Program-made: the position numbers and the translations under genes
The notes under the pieces: model-generated
What the model was told of the DNA's origin: nothing
Database searches by the model: none
Seen by the model: only the letters and a program-made list of their open reading frames with translations
In this document: positions 10,634 to 20,249 of the stretch, in pieces
Layout of the letters: every line of letters begins with the position of its first letter
How positions within the stretch are numbered: the first letter of the stretch is position 1
Source of the DNA: a virus
DNA: 30,995 nucleotides
Reading direction: 5' to 3' (one strand)
Virus record (IMG/VR): IMGVR_UViG_3300023184_000370
Coordinates: 1 to 30,995 of that record

Positions 10634-13600
10634 TTATGCAATTACCGCTTGGTTGATCTGTGCGGCAGTAATGGCAGTGATAATCTGTACGTTGTCAACT
10701 GTTGCAGCACTAACAATGATCTCATTGTATTCTGCATTAATTTGTAGTAAACTACCAAAGGTTTCACTAGTACTAGTCGGAACAATAGTCACTGATGCGA
10801 TATTGGGTGCCAATACACTATGTAAATACGCACTCAGTTCACTGAAGTAAAATGTTTCGCCAAAGTCCCAATTAGCAATGTCAAAATATGTATTGATCGC
10901 TGCAATTACACTTGTTTTAACATCATTATCACTGACTACTACACTAGAATTTTTAACAACTTTAAATGTTGCTCTCAACGATGCAGCTGCTTTGTCACCA
11001 AATATAGGTTTAAATTTTGCTGGGTTGTAAATAATTGTATCACTGATACTCTTATATTTTTCTAAACTACTATAATCCACACCTAACATCTCAGGAGTAG
11101 GTGCAATTGGTTCAGAGACTGTGCCGGTAGTATCTTGTACCCAGGCTAGATAATCTGTAGCATGAGTTTTAGTTAGAATATACAAATCAACGATATTATT
11201 GGGGCTCGGATCAATACGACGATTGTTTGGGCTGCTGTGTCTATATTGGAAATACAAATCCTGTCGGCCTATTTTTGCAGTATAACCAGTAACAGCATTA
11301 AGAGTATAACTTGCTCCACTAACTGTTAGTTGATAAAATGTATCGGTAGGAATAATATAAAACAGTTGTCCATTTTGATACAATGTAGCTTCTGCTTGTG
11401 CCGCAATTAATGTAGCATAAGTGCTAACAACTAGACTATTACTAACTGGAGTTTGTATAACAAAGTTATCATACCCATAGGTGTTTTGGACATAGACATA
11501 TTTCTCTTGTTCGTTGGTGTCTGGACTTACTAATAATTCAAACAATTCAGGATTATCAGGAATACCATCATCATTACTATCGGGGAATGTAACTAAGATT
11601 TTACTTGGATTAGCATAGCCATCTACTTCAACAATATTATTATAAATGTGCCAGGTATAATCTAATGCCAACGAATTAGTATCATCGGGATTAGTGTTTA
11701 TTTTTAACACTTTGATCTGATCTTTAATAACAAATCCAGTGCGTGGGTCGTAAATCTTAACACGATCATCAAAGTAGAAATTAGTTTCTTTTACACTTTC
11801 AAAGACGTATTCTAATCCACGGTAATACACTGTATAGGTTTGACCTACCGTTTGGAAACGTATCAGCCAACTACTATCAAGTGCGCCTGCACCGGTATTA
11901 CCAGCATATCCTAGACTAAAATTACCAGTATCTAAATCTTCCGGTAATACAATAGTCCATTCAGAATTTGTTACATCATAACGTAGACCAAAATCTTTGT
12001 AGGCCTGTGTATATGATACTATATCAGCAATTAATGTTGCCGAGAATTCATTATTAAATACCGGAAATACTCTTACAGCTTCTGCCTCAGATGGTACTAC
12101 CTGGTTTAATGTGATTGGGCCACTACCATTAGATAAATTACCTTCACCACCATTGGTACCATCTGCTAGTACCTGTATTACTTGTGCATAAATGTAGTAT
12201 TTGTCTCCGCTATTACGAGGAGTGCCTGACTGTATAGTATTACGTGCATCAAAATATTTGCCTGTACCTGCTGAGAATTTTACGATAGCACCTTGTTTGA
12301 TATAACTTTTGCTGTCAGCAACATATTGACCAACTTGTAAAATTTTATCAGTATCATCATAAAAATAACCAGTGATACCTGCATCGTCTAATGATTTATT
12401 CCAATAGGTATTGGTTACGCCAATGGCATTATATTTAGAATAGAAAAATTGTAGAGTTTCTTTTTCTGACGCTAGAGGTTTTATTTGATTATTAACGACT
12501 CTATAGATATCATTGACTGTGTTAAAACTAAAATTAAATGAATTAACTGTTTCGTCTCTATACAAGATACCGTCTTGACAGAAAATATTAGTTGACGAGT
12601 ACTTACCTGTAGTGTCGATAACGTCTAGGTAACGGCTCACACCACTACTTGTACGGTTGACCGCTTTGACTTTTAACACACTGTTAAATAATGTATAAGG
12701 TAAGATATTATAGTCTTCACCTGTTACCATACGATCTTGTGTGTAATATTGTTGTGGTGCTTTTTGGCGCACATCATCTACTGTTTCACGAGTGGTTGCA
12801 TTAGTTACAGTATAACGTAAGCTAGCACGGATATTAATAGTTTCTGTACGACCGGTGCGGCTAACATAATTGATAGGAACAACAATACCACGCATTTCCC
12901 CAGGAGAAATCTTATAACTCAATCCGTTACTAACTCTATAGTAAAGTTTATAACGACCTTGTGGAATATTAGCAAATGCACCATCACCAAAGATTAGATC
13001 AACTTGATCACCGGCACGGGTACTAACCTGATAGATATTTTTATTAGTAGTTTTATTATAGATAATATTAGTAGCACCTACACTAGGAACCTGGGTCCAT
13101 TGGGTACTAAAATTGCCATTCTTATCTAAGCTGTATAGCCAGATATCAGTGTTGTTAATATTATTGACATTTAAATTATAAACACGATTAGGTAGGCTTT
13201 CTTGGAAATTGATATCTAGGCTTTGTAGTGCACCTTGTTTAAAATATAAGAAAAATCCGGTATTGTTACTGCCATTGCCTAGATTATCATTTCTATATAA
13301 TAGATTAAAACTGCTATTAGGTCGAGGGGCAGTTTCATAGATATAACTTTGTCCTGATGACGTTGGACTAACAACTTCAAATGATACTTGGCTTCCTTCA
13401 ATTGATGCACTAACAGCATAAGTAGCTGTTAGATTTGGTACTAGATTAATTTGATATTCTTCAGTAGTAATTCCGTTAAGTAGTTGACTATTGCTAGGTT
13501 TTCCCACTGCTTGATTGGCATTAAGGCCAGCATTAACCACTGCGGTAAATTGTTCTTGCCAGTTATCATTAGCACTGTCTGCCCAGTTAATTACTAGGCC

Positions 13601-14014
13601 AGCAAGGTTAAGTCCGTTACTGTCATAGACAGTTTCTGTTGTGCTTATGCTGTCTACTTTTAAATATCCGCTAGCAGGGATATTACGTTTAGGATTATAG
13701 CTGATCAGACGTGCAAGTTTTAATACACTGTCACGACGTTGTGCTGTGTCAATGAAATTTTCACGGGCATTTAAATCGCCACGGAATGCTAATGATTGTC
13801 CTAGGAAAGCGATTAAGTCGATTAAGGCAATAAACTCACTGGACTCAATAAAGTCGTTAAAATCTTCTGGATAGTATAAACGTAGATAATCAACCATTGA
13901 CTTACGAAGTGTTTCGTAGTCGTAGCTTTGAAAGTCCGCATTACGGAAGGTTTGATATAGTTTAGTCCAGTCTTCAGCAACTAGTAAACTGCTTTGTCTT
14001 GTAGTAATCGCCAT
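10634..14014 (-). CDS. gp6: Baseplate wedge subunit gp6
   Basis: This 1126 aa protein has the gp6 N-terminus typical of T4-like marine phages: a helical opening (DWTKLYQTFRNADFQSYDYE), then DYLRLYYPEDFNDFIESSEF and LIDLIAFLGQSLAFRGDLNA. A baseplate-J-like C-terminal region includes YNPAKFKPIFGDKAAASLRA and DFGETFYFSELSAYLHSVLA. gp6 forms the ring of dimers that ties the baseplate wedges around the hub. T4 gp6 is 660 aa; the extra length here is a beta-rich middle (about residues 350-950). Start ATG 14014 has the Shine-Dalgarno sequence AGGAAA 7 nt upstream. That site lies inside a 10 bp hairpin, listed separately. gp25 ends 53 nt upstream and the giant virion gene starts 32 nt downstream, all on the same strand. 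Confidence 0.93.
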   Translation of the reverse strand: MAITTRQSSLLVAEDWTKLYQTFRNADFQSYDYETLRKSMVDYLRLYYPEDFNDFIESSEFIALIDLIAFLGQSLAFRGDLNARENFIDTAQRRDSVLKLARLISYNPKRNIPASGYLKVDSISTTETVYDSNGLNLAGLVINWADSANDNWQEQFTAVVNAGLNANQAVGKPSNSQLLNGITTEEYQINLVPNLTATYAVSASIEGSQVSFEVVSPTSSGQSYIYETAPRPNSSFNLLYRNDNLGNGSNNTGFFLYFKQGALQSLDINFQESLPNRVYNLNVNNINNTDIWLYSLDKNGNFSTQWTQVPSVGATNIIYNKTTNKNIYQVSTRAGDQVDLIFGDGAFANIPQGRYKLYYRVSNGLSYKISPGEMRGIVVPINYVSRTGRTETINIRASLRYTVTNATTRETVDDVRQKAPQQYYTQDRMVTGEDYNILPYTLFNSVLKVKAVNRTSSGVSRYLDVIDTTGKYSSTNIFCQDGILYRDETVNSFNFSFNTVNDIYRVVNNQIKPLASEKETLQFFYSKYNAIGVTNTYWNKSLDDAGITGYFYDDTDKILQVGQYVADSKSYIKQGAIVKFSAGTGKYFDARNTIQSGTPRNSGDKYYIYAQVIQVLADGTNGGEGNLSNGSGPITLNQVVPSEAEAVRVFPVFNNEFSATLIADIVSYTQAYKDFGLRYDVTNSEWTIVLPEDLDTGNFSLGYAGNTGAGALDSSWLIRFQTVGQTYTVYYRGLEYVFESVKETNFYFDDRVKIYDPRTGFVIKDQIKVLKINTNPDDTNSLALDYTWHIYNNIVEVDGYANPSKILVTFPDSNDDGIPDNPELFELLVSPDTNEQEKYVYVQNTYGYDNFVIQTPVSNSLVVSTYATLIAAQAEATLYQNGQLFYIIPTDTFYQLTVSGASYTLNAVTGYTAKIGRQDLYFQYRHSSPNNRRIDPSPNNIVDLYILTKTHATDYLAWVQDTTGTVSEPIAPTPEMLGVDYSSLEKYKSISDTIIYNPAKFKPIFGDKAAASLRATFKVVKNSSVVVSDNDVKTSVIAAINTYFDIANWDFGETFYFSELSAYLHSVLAPNIASVTIVPTSTSETFGSLLQINAEYNEIIVSAATVDNVQIITAITAAQINQAVIA

Positions 14015-14017
14015 CGA

Positions 14018-14053
14018 TATTTTCCTGTTATAATACTATTTATCAGGAAAATA
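14018..14053 (-). promoter_or_regulatory. RBS-masking hairpin with an embedded late-promoter-like box before gene 6
   Basis: Perfect 10 bp arms TATTTTCCTG (14018-14027) and CAGGAAAATA (14044-14053) enclose a 16 nt loop. Read on the minus strand, the downstream arm holds the Shine-Dalgarno sequence AGGAAA of gene 6, 7 nt before its ATG, so long transcripts coming from gp25 should hide the site. The minus strand at 14044-14037 reads GATAAATA, one base from the T4 late box TATAAATA. A transcript starting about 6 nt past this box would lack the upstream arm and keep the site open. In T4, genes e, soc and 49 are known to use this arrangement. The pairing is seen directly; the promoter activity is inferred. 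Confidence 0.6.
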
Positions 14054-14067
14054 AAGTGTGTAGTTAA

Positions 14068-14445
14068 TTAAGCTGCTGTTAGAGTATTGCTTTGATTGTT
14101 AAACTGTAGATTAAGCAAGTTAGTTTGATTTGTCTGTACGTAGCGTAGTTGTAGTTCTACTTGTATGCCTTGATCGTATTCTGTTATCACAACATTGTCT
14201 ATTGAAATCCTAGGATCGTAACTAGCAATGGCTTTGATATCAGTGACTATAACGCTTTTTAGGTCTTCTGTTAAGGGTTCATGGACTATGTTCCAAATAA
14301 TAGTTCCAAAGTCAGGATTCATTAGTTTCTCACCCTTGCGGATGTAAAAATGATTGATCAAATCTTGTTTAACCAATTCAAAGTCTGTAAGGCGGAACTT
14401 GCGAGTGCGCCCTACTGTAGAAAATCCTCTGTACATGATAGCCAT
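14068..14445 (-). CDS. gp25: Baseplate wedge subunit gp25 (gpW/gp25 family)
   Basis: This 125 aa protein is close in length to T4 gp25 (132 aa). The family core is visible: RKFRLTDFELVKQDLINHFY, then GEKLMNPDFGTIIWNIVHEP and KSVIVTDIKAIASYDPRISI, followed by beta strands (IDNVVITEYDQGIQVELQLR). gp25 starts contractile-sheath assembly on the baseplate wedge and is among the most conserved parts of contractile injection systems. The start ATG 14445 lies 8 nt after the gp5 stop, with AGGA of the gp5 end serving as ribosome binding site. The order gp5-gp25-gp6 places it in the wedge part of the operon. Confidence 0.93.
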   Translation of the reverse strand: MAIMYRGFSTVGRTRKFRLTDFELVKQDLINHFYIRKGEKLMNPDFGTIIWNIVHEPLTEDLKSVIVTDIKAIASYDPRISIDNVVITEYDQGIQVELQLRYVQTNQTNLLNLQFNNQSNTLTAA

Positions 14446-14453
14446 ATAGATAT

Positions 14454-16460
14454 TTATCCTGCTTTAACTGCCGCTACTTGCGGTGCTAAGACTGATATAG
14501 CAAACTTACCTTTTTGGAAATAGGTATCGCCAGTTGTGCCATTGGCATCTGCACCTCCGCCGCCTTTACGCCAGGTATTTGCACCACCTGCTCCTAATAG
14601 GTGACTGGCAGCCAACATTCCGCCAACATCTTCTGGTGGCATATCTGCTGTAATTGCACCGTTCTTAACCATAGCAGTGTAATTGGTTTGAGTATAGGAT
14701 ATCATGGCGCTTTCTTGTACGCTACCATTGCCAAGCCAACTACTCTTATCAGTGATACCATCTTTGCCTGTCCATGAGTTAGGGTTATCTAATTGTGCAT
14801 TACTAGTCACCGATGATTTTACATATCCTTGATCAATCAATGCTTGATATCCCATCTGATATTTGCCTACATAGCCCAATTGATTAGTTGTATTATAGTT
14901 TCCGCCACTTTCACTCTTACCTATCTGTGCTAGATATGCTGTCATCTGATCTTTGCTTAAATTGCCCACTGTACCAGTAGGATCTGGTTGATTACGTAGA
15001 TCTTTTGTTCCAGCTGGTGATTTAACTTCGGTGCCACCAACATTTTTAATAGCGTCAACTGACCCAGTATAGGCTGCTTGTGGGGTAATACCAGAACCTG
15101 CATTTTCAGGATTAAAGAATGCAGGAGTTACTCCGCGATAGAACGGTTCGTGTGTTGGAGCAACTGTGACAATAGTGTTTAGATCTTTATTAGCAATAAC
15201 AAAACCTTTTATTTGTCCTACTCCCACAGTACCACCACTATTATTTAAAATAGTCTGTGCTTCAAGAGCATAGGTTGATCCTACTTTGAGACTCATGCTA
15301 GCACCCGTTTCTACATTAAAACGGCTTCCAGTTTTAAATTCTGCATCACCACTTGCCTCAACCCCTAGGCTACCGGTTAATAGTGTAGTGCGAACAGATT
15401 CTGCTTGTATCTTATTGCCAGCTTTTAAATTGATATTGTTAGCGGCATTGATATTAATATTAGTATCGCTGTGTAGATTTATTTCGCTTTCACTACGAAC
15501 ACTGAATGCCCCTTGGCTGTATGCATTAATACGACCATCGCTGGTTAATTCAATCCAGCTGGTTCCGTCAGCATGTGCAATATATAAAGTATTGCTAGAA
15601 TCATGCATGAGGATCTGATGACCTTTGGCTGTACGTAATCGTACTAGTTGATCTTGCCCTAAGGTAGCTCCATCATCCATGACAAAGACGTGTCCACCTT
15701 TGCGTGATTTAATTTTGTAATATTCTGGTGGTAGTGTATCTGAATTTAGTTTACTAATATAATTCAAATCATCAAACGGATCATTCAAAGGACGACCTGG
15801 GGTACTAATACCAAATACATGACTGGGGCTTTCTCGTTGACTTGAACTACTGATAGCACCACGTATAGGATCTTGATCTAGACCTTGTACTTTTAAGATC
15901 GCAGCTTGTATTTTATGTATGGGTTTTGATAGATTATAGAATGCTGGATTAGTAACATATTCTGCAACGTTTTCATTGAACTCAACCACAGGCGCTGGTG
16001 CGCCTTTATTTCCAACAGCATTAGGACTACCTGCTAGAGCAGGAATCATATGATGACTGAGATTAGGATTAACGCAGGCTAACCAATACCCTCGCGTTGG
16101 GTCACCTGCGATGAATAATACAATAATCTGTACACCAATATCTGGTGGTACCATCCACATACCATAGCTATGATTTACCCCCTCAAATGTATTGTCTGTG
16201 TTTATTGGATCTGATGCAGATTGTTGATGCGAAGTATATCCCATGAACGGGCTAGCATAACTTACTGTGCGCCAATTTAACTGATCATCTTCCGCGGCCC
16301 CAAGATCTGGTATCCATACTTGTAATCGACCACTGCGTGTAGGATCAAGATTGTTTTTAACTATACCAATATAAGGATATGGATCAACACGAGTGGCTAT
16401 CGCTTCTTCTCTGCGTAGATTTTTTATTACCTTGGTACCTGATCTTTGATCTATTGCCAT
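14454..16460 (-). CDS. gp5: Baseplate hub/tail-needle protein gp5 with C-terminal muramidase-like domain
   Basis: 668 aa. Residues about 28-170 are the gp5/VgrG OB-fold (YPYIGIVKNNLDPTRSGRLQ, VWIPDLGAAED, MWMVPPDIGVQIIVLFIAGD, TRGYWLACV). Residues about 255-410 are the needle beta-helix (GGHVFVMDDG, ADGTSWIELTSDGRINAYSQ, NLHSDTNININAANNINLKA). After a Pro/Gly/Thr linker, residues about 505-660 form a lysozyme/transglycosylase-like domain: IGKSESGGNY (candidate catalytic Glu517), GYVGKYQMGYQALIDQGYV and GGMLAASHLLGAGGANTW. gp5 punctures the outer membrane and cuts peptidoglycan during tail contraction. In T4 the lysozyme lies between OB-fold and beta-helix; here it comes last. ATG 16460 follows the upstream stop by 3 nt, with AAGGAA in front. 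Confidence 0.9.
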   Translation of the reverse strand: MAIDQRSGTKVIKNLRREEAIATRVDPYPYIGIVKNNLDPTRSGRLQVWIPDLGAAEDDQLNWRTVSYASPFMGYTSHQQSASDPINTDNTFEGVNHSYGMWMVPPDIGVQIIVLFIAGDPTRGYWLACVNPNLSHHMIPALAGSPNAVGNKGAPAPVVEFNENVAEYVTNPAFYNLSKPIHKIQAAILKVQGLDQDPIRGAISSSSQRESPSHVFGISTPGRPLNDPFDDLNYISKLNSDTLPPEYYKIKSRKGGHVFVMDDGATLGQDQLVRLRTAKGHQILMHDSSNTLYIAHADGTSWIELTSDGRINAYSQGAFSVRSESEINLHSDTNININAANNINLKAGNKIQAESVRTTLLTGSLGVEASGDAEFKTGSRFNVETGASMSLKVGSTYALEAQTILNNSGGTVGVGQIKGFVIANKDLNTIVTVAPTHEPFYRGVTPAFFNPENAGSGITPQAAYTGSVDAIKNVGGTEVKSPAGTKDLRNQPDPTGTVGNLSKDQMTAYLAQIGKSESGGNYNTTNQLGYVGKYQMGYQALIDQGYVKSSVTSNAQLDNPNSWTGKDGITDKSSWLGNGSVQESAMISYTQTNYTAMVKNGAITADMPPEDVGGMLAASHLLGAGGANTWRKGGGGADANGTTGDTYFQKGKFAISVLAPQVAAVKAG

Positions 16461-16463
16461 TTA

Positions 16464-19400
16464 TTATTGATTCCTTTTTCTTAAAATTTCTTTAAGTTTG
16501 ACCACGTCTGAGGCTACTTTAGCTCTGAGATTTGGTTGATAATCCTGAAGACTATTTGTAAGATATCCGTTTAATGCACTAGGATTAAGACCAAGTGCTG
16601 CAGACTGTGAACGAATATATTGTAAGTCACTTGCTGATATTCCTTCAAATACCGATCCAGGTTGAGCTGCGGTTGGAGAACTAGGTGCTGGTCCTGGCGG
16701 AACTGCTGTCAATAAATTCTTTTCTGATATCGGTTCTTCTGGTGCGAGGGCATTTATTTCTACTAGACTATTTTCTTCAGCGGTTCTAACATCAGGGGCT
16801 GCGTTATTTCCGTTATTTTGTGCCTGTTGTTGAGCTGATTGTGCTGCATCATCGACTGCTTGAGCGATCTTAGGTACGTCTGGAGTAGTAAAATTAGGGC
16901 CTTGCATATAGTCGTTCATCTGTACCGTCTGCCCTAAAAGGGTATTCCTATTATCACTGGTAGGTGCTTTGTTAGTAGTATGATCTAATTTACCCTGTCT
17001 GGTCAGACGAACTAATTCTAGTACCTGCGTAAATTGACCATTGCGGAATTCGTTGGTTATTACTGTTATGAAATATAATCCAGAAAATAAACTCACGTTG
17101 GTTTTAAATTCAGGGGAATCAAATCTCATCAATCCTGTCGATTCATCGATATCGATCGGCGTACGGAAAGTTAAGTTTACATAGACCATGCCATTGTCCA
17201 TTTTTAGACTACCGTCGGGTGTTAGTCGAGGATCAGCGTTGGTTTTATTTTCACTGACCTGTGCGTTTGATTTTGGTTTCCAAAATACATCATCTTGTTT
17301 GATAAAGCTAGGGTCACCAAGGATCCTAAGTTTAACTATTAACATGTCTGCTAGGCTATTAGTCATTAAACTGGCTTCTGCTTCGGTGATAGCAACTTGT
17401 TTTGGAGTTATGGCACCTCCACTGGCACGAGAACCAGTATCCATGATCTGTGGTTTCATGACCATTGGCATAACCGCATTAGCATCTTGTTCACTCTGAT
17501 ACCACCCCTGCGGATTTGCTGTTTGTGTTTCTATGCTTGGATTAGCTGTAGGAACTACATTAGTCAATGCTGATCTGTTCACTGAAAATGCATTATAATA
17601 TGTAAAATTAAATTTAATATCAAGGTCTAAGACGTCAACATTTTTTCCAGTATAGGTATAGCTGTATGATTTAACTGGATTTTTTGCTGTCGCTCCGGGG
17701 CCGATATTGACTTTGAGATTCCTGATTTCATATTTTTGTATGTGATAGGTAATAGTCCTAGACCAAATTTTTCTTATCCTATCAAACTTACCTAATTTTA
17801 TCGACGGAATAATTTTAATCCATTTGAAAGGTTGGTCTTTCTTGGCGGCCAGATCTGTTAAATATTTTTCCGGATCCTTTTCTCCATCAGGGATTACCAC
17901 CTGATCAGTCATCCATTTGCTATGTCTGACCACATAAGATATCACGCGATCTATATGTGTACCTGCATTGATCTGCAATATATGTTGATTGGGATCATAT
18001 GAATTAGTATTATATCCCAGATCTGATTTTTTAATAGCATTAAGAAATCTAATATCTGTCATGCCAGTATCTTTAGGAGTTGTAAACTCTGCTCCTAGAC
18101 CTTCATTGAACGGGCTGTCAGCGATTTCTGGATCAATGAAATTAAACACGTAGGTATCATTGACTCCAATCTTACGCGAGTCGTACAATGATTTTTGGTG
18201 ATTATTCAGAGCAGTACCAAAACTTTTAATCAATCCTAGTTCACGTTTAGTCTTGATACTTAGTAGACTTTGATTAAGGGTATTAACAGGTACAATTTGT
18301 CCACTCGGGCCAACCAAGCGGCCATCGTTCCTAGCGTATAATACTCCTTGGGCTGATTCTCTTTGCGCAGAAGTATCCGTTGTATCGCCTGCGGTTTCAT
18401 TGCTTTGAAAAAATTGACCTACATTTTTTGCTGCGACTTCAAACGTTGCAGGAGTAGATATTGTGGTAATATCAAATGCTGAATGATGGTACGGCACACC
18501 TTCTATGCGATACTCTGTACCGCGAGCTGTTACTTTAACATCCATCTTGTTTAATCTGATAGGTATATGTTTTGTAGTATTTGGAATTATCCCGACGATC
18601 GTACCTGTGTCATCGATACCAAAGAAATCTATCTGTAACATATATGGCATGTCTAGATAATTTTCACATTCTAGTTCATAGCTGATATTGATAATACGAT
18701 CCAACAAGGTAAATCCATAGGGTTCAATTAAACTAAAGTCATATTTTATAGCATTACTATTCCTAGATATCGCATTAGGTGCCACTAATGTTTCTAAATT
18801 GAGACCATCAAAATAAAAGTCTTCTTTGAATTTAGGACTGCGTATAAATTGTGAGGGGCCTGGAGTATTATTATATCTACCAGCACTGGCTATTAACACA
18901 CGATTTGGTACAAACTCACCTTTTTCTACTACCAGGTTATATTCCTCTGCCGACAGCAGATGTAGACTTAGTCCATAGGTATAGCTAGCGTATTGTAATA
19001 GTGTATTTGGTAGTACTTTAGATAGGTCAACAGCATCCGGATCTGAGTATGAGCTTCCGCTTAAAGTACCAGTGGCAGCAATCTGCTCAGGAGTCATTTT
19101 ACTGAAATCATAATTTTTAGCATTTGGGCCAAACACTGCGGGCTCTTCAGTCTTGTCAGAGGTTTGTGTGGCTGGTCCGACGCCGCCAGGGGTTGATTTA
19201 TTTTTAACTAATTTTGATAATTCGGGCATGGACAACTTAGTCGGGGCAGCTGTTGCTGGTGCTGATGTATTTGTAACTTGTGTGGCTGCAGTAGTTTGGG
19301 CCGACGCAGCTTGTGTAGGAGTATTTGGGGCGGATGTAGCTAGAATTGGTGTACTGGCACCATCTATAGTTGCTAAGGTTTCATTGATTTTAGCATAACT

Positions 19401-19943
19401 AGTTTGTAGTTGCAGCGTAGATGTCTGTACCTGTTGTCTTGCGCTGTTTATCGCAGGATCACTACTTTGTGCATATTTTGCAAGAAAGTCGTTATTGGCA
19501 ATAATTTGTTTGTCAATAGCAACTTTTTGTGCGATCAACGCACTTTTATTTGAAGCGTTGGCTAAAGACTTCTCGGGTGTAGTATAAGCGTCACCGAGTC
19601 TTAATCCGGCTTTGTATTCTGTAGGAGTTGCTTGATTAACAACAACTTCTGCGGTACCTATAACATCATTGCTTTTGCTAACATAGCCGTTGGCAATAGC
19701 AGTGACTTTAGCTTGTTTTTGAATCGTGTCCGCTGTTGATCGTGATGGTGGTTTTTCTGCAGCAGCTTCTTGTTGTGCTTGGCGTGCTTCCTCCTTTTTA
19801 TACTGTGCTAATTGATCTGCTGTAGGAGCTGTGTCGCTCAATGATGATAAATTGGTGTCAAGGTTATAATATCGATTTTTTCCGCTTACTGGGTCTTCAC
19901 CAATATAGATAATTCCCGTAGTTTGTACATCAAATAAAGCCAT
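16464..19943 (-). CDS. Large probable baseplate hub structural protein (1159 aa)
   Basis: Long structural protein lying between gp53 and gp5 and nearly touching both (3 nt gaps). Residues about 40-62 are a charged Ala/Gln helix (QLAQYKKEEARQAQQEAAAE). Residues about 120-190 look coiled, followed by an Ala/Pro/Thr linker to ~265. The folded core, about 330-1010, holds beta-rich segments such as PYMLQIDFFGIDDTG, NKMDVKVTARGTEYRIEGVP, HILQINAGTHIDRVISYVVR and TRTITYHIQKYEIRNLKVN-like strands. A second Gln/Asn/Ala-rich spacer (about 1025-1100) leads to a C-terminal helical piece (ISASDLQYIRSQSAALGLN). Place in the operon and coupling to gp5 suggest a hub part, perhaps doing the job of T4 gp27 (391 aa, gp5 partner), but I recognise no direct gp27 similarity. 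Confidence 0.75.
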   Translation of the reverse strand: MALFDVQTTGIIYIGEDPVSGKNRYYNLDTNLSSLSDTAPTADQLAQYKKEEARQAQQEAAAEKPPSRSTADTIQKQAKVTAIANGYVSKSNDVIGTAEVVVNQATPTEYKAGLRLGDAYTTPEKSLANASNKSALIAQKVAIDKQIIANNDFLAKYAQSSDPAINSARQQVQTSTLQLQTSYAKINETLATIDGASTPILATSAPNTPTQAASAQTTAATQVTNTSAPATAAPTKLSMPELSKLVKNKSTPGGVGPATQTSDKTEEPAVFGPNAKNYDFSKMTPEQIAATGTLSGSSYSDPDAVDLSKVLPNTLLQYASYTYGLSLHLLSAEEYNLVVEKGEFVPNRVLIASAGRYNNTPGPSQFIRSPKFKEDFYFDGLNLETLVAPNAISRNSNAIKYDFSLIEPYGFTLLDRIINISYELECENYLDMPYMLQIDFFGIDDTGTIVGIIPNTTKHIPIRLNKMDVKVTARGTEYRIEGVPYHHSAFDITTISTPATFEVAAKNVGQFFQSNETAGDTTDTSAQRESAQGVLYARNDGRLVGPSGQIVPVNTLNQSLLSIKTKRELGLIKSFGTALNNHQKSLYDSRKIGVNDTYVFNFIDPEIADSPFNEGLGAEFTTPKDTGMTDIRFLNAIKKSDLGYNTNSYDPNQHILQINAGTHIDRVISYVVRHSKWMTDQVVIPDGEKDPEKYLTDLAAKKDQPFKWIKIIPSIKLGKFDRIRKIWSRTITYHIQKYEIRNLKVNIGPGATAKNPVKSYSYTYTGKNVDVLDLDIKFNFTYYNAFSVNRSALTNVVPTANPSIETQTANPQGWYQSEQDANAVMPMVMKPQIMDTGSRASGGAITPKQVAITEAEASLMTNSLADMLIVKLRILGDPSFIKQDDVFWKPKSNAQVSENKTNADPRLTPDGSLKMDNGMVYVNLTFRTPIDIDESTGLMRFDSPEFKTNVSLFSGLYFITVITNEFRNGQFTQVLELVRLTRQGKLDHTTNKAPTSDNRNTLLGQTVQMNDYMQGPNFTTPDVPKIAQAVDDAAQSAQQQAQNNGNNAAPDVRTAEENSLVEINALAPEEPISEKNLLTAVPPGPAPSSPTAAQPGSVFEGISASDLQYIRSQSAALGLNPSALNGYLTNSLQDYQPNLRAKVASDVVKLKEILRKRNQ

Positions 19944-19946
19944 GGG

Positions 19947-20249
19947 TTATAGACCTAACGCAGCGGTTAGGGTATCCTTTTTGGGAATGTATATAGTAGC
20001 ACCAGGTAGGAAGTCATACACTGGATCTTGTAGAACATTTGGATTACGTACCGAGAATACCCACCAAAGAGACGAATTGCCGTATAAGTCATAGGCTAAT
20101 AGATCTGGACGGTGCTGGTAGATATTATCAATACGATACGCAGTATCACTAGGATCCATTGGTATTACTGGTATATTTGCTACATCTAAGAAAAACGCAA
20201 ACGTTTCTGTGTTAGCATATGGGCTAGTCTTGCTATAATTTACAGCCAT
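19947..20249 (-). CDS. gp53: Baseplate wedge subunit gp53
   Basis: 100 aa, about half the length of T4 gp53 (196 aa) but with the core pattern common in aquatic T4-like phages: YRIDNIYQHRPDLLAYDLYG, then NSSLWWVFSVRNPNVLQDPV and YDFLPGATIYIPKK. The second half is LysM-like. gp53 clamps neighbouring wedges together around the hub. The start ATG 20249 shares a base with the gp48 stop (TAATG), and GGAGGA at the end of gp48 acts as its ribosome binding site, so the two genes are translationally coupled. Confidence 0.88.
   Translation of the reverse strand: MAVNYSKTSPYANTETFAFFLDVANIPVIPMDPSDTAYRIDNIYQHRPDLLAYDLYGNSSLWWVFSVRNPNVLQDPVYDFLPGATIYIPKKDTLTAALGL

Noticed and set aside
14451-14458. GATAAATA on the minus strand before gp25 as a late promoter
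   Set aside because: It overlaps the gp5 stop and ends 6 nt before the gp25 ATG, so the start would fall on the start codon.
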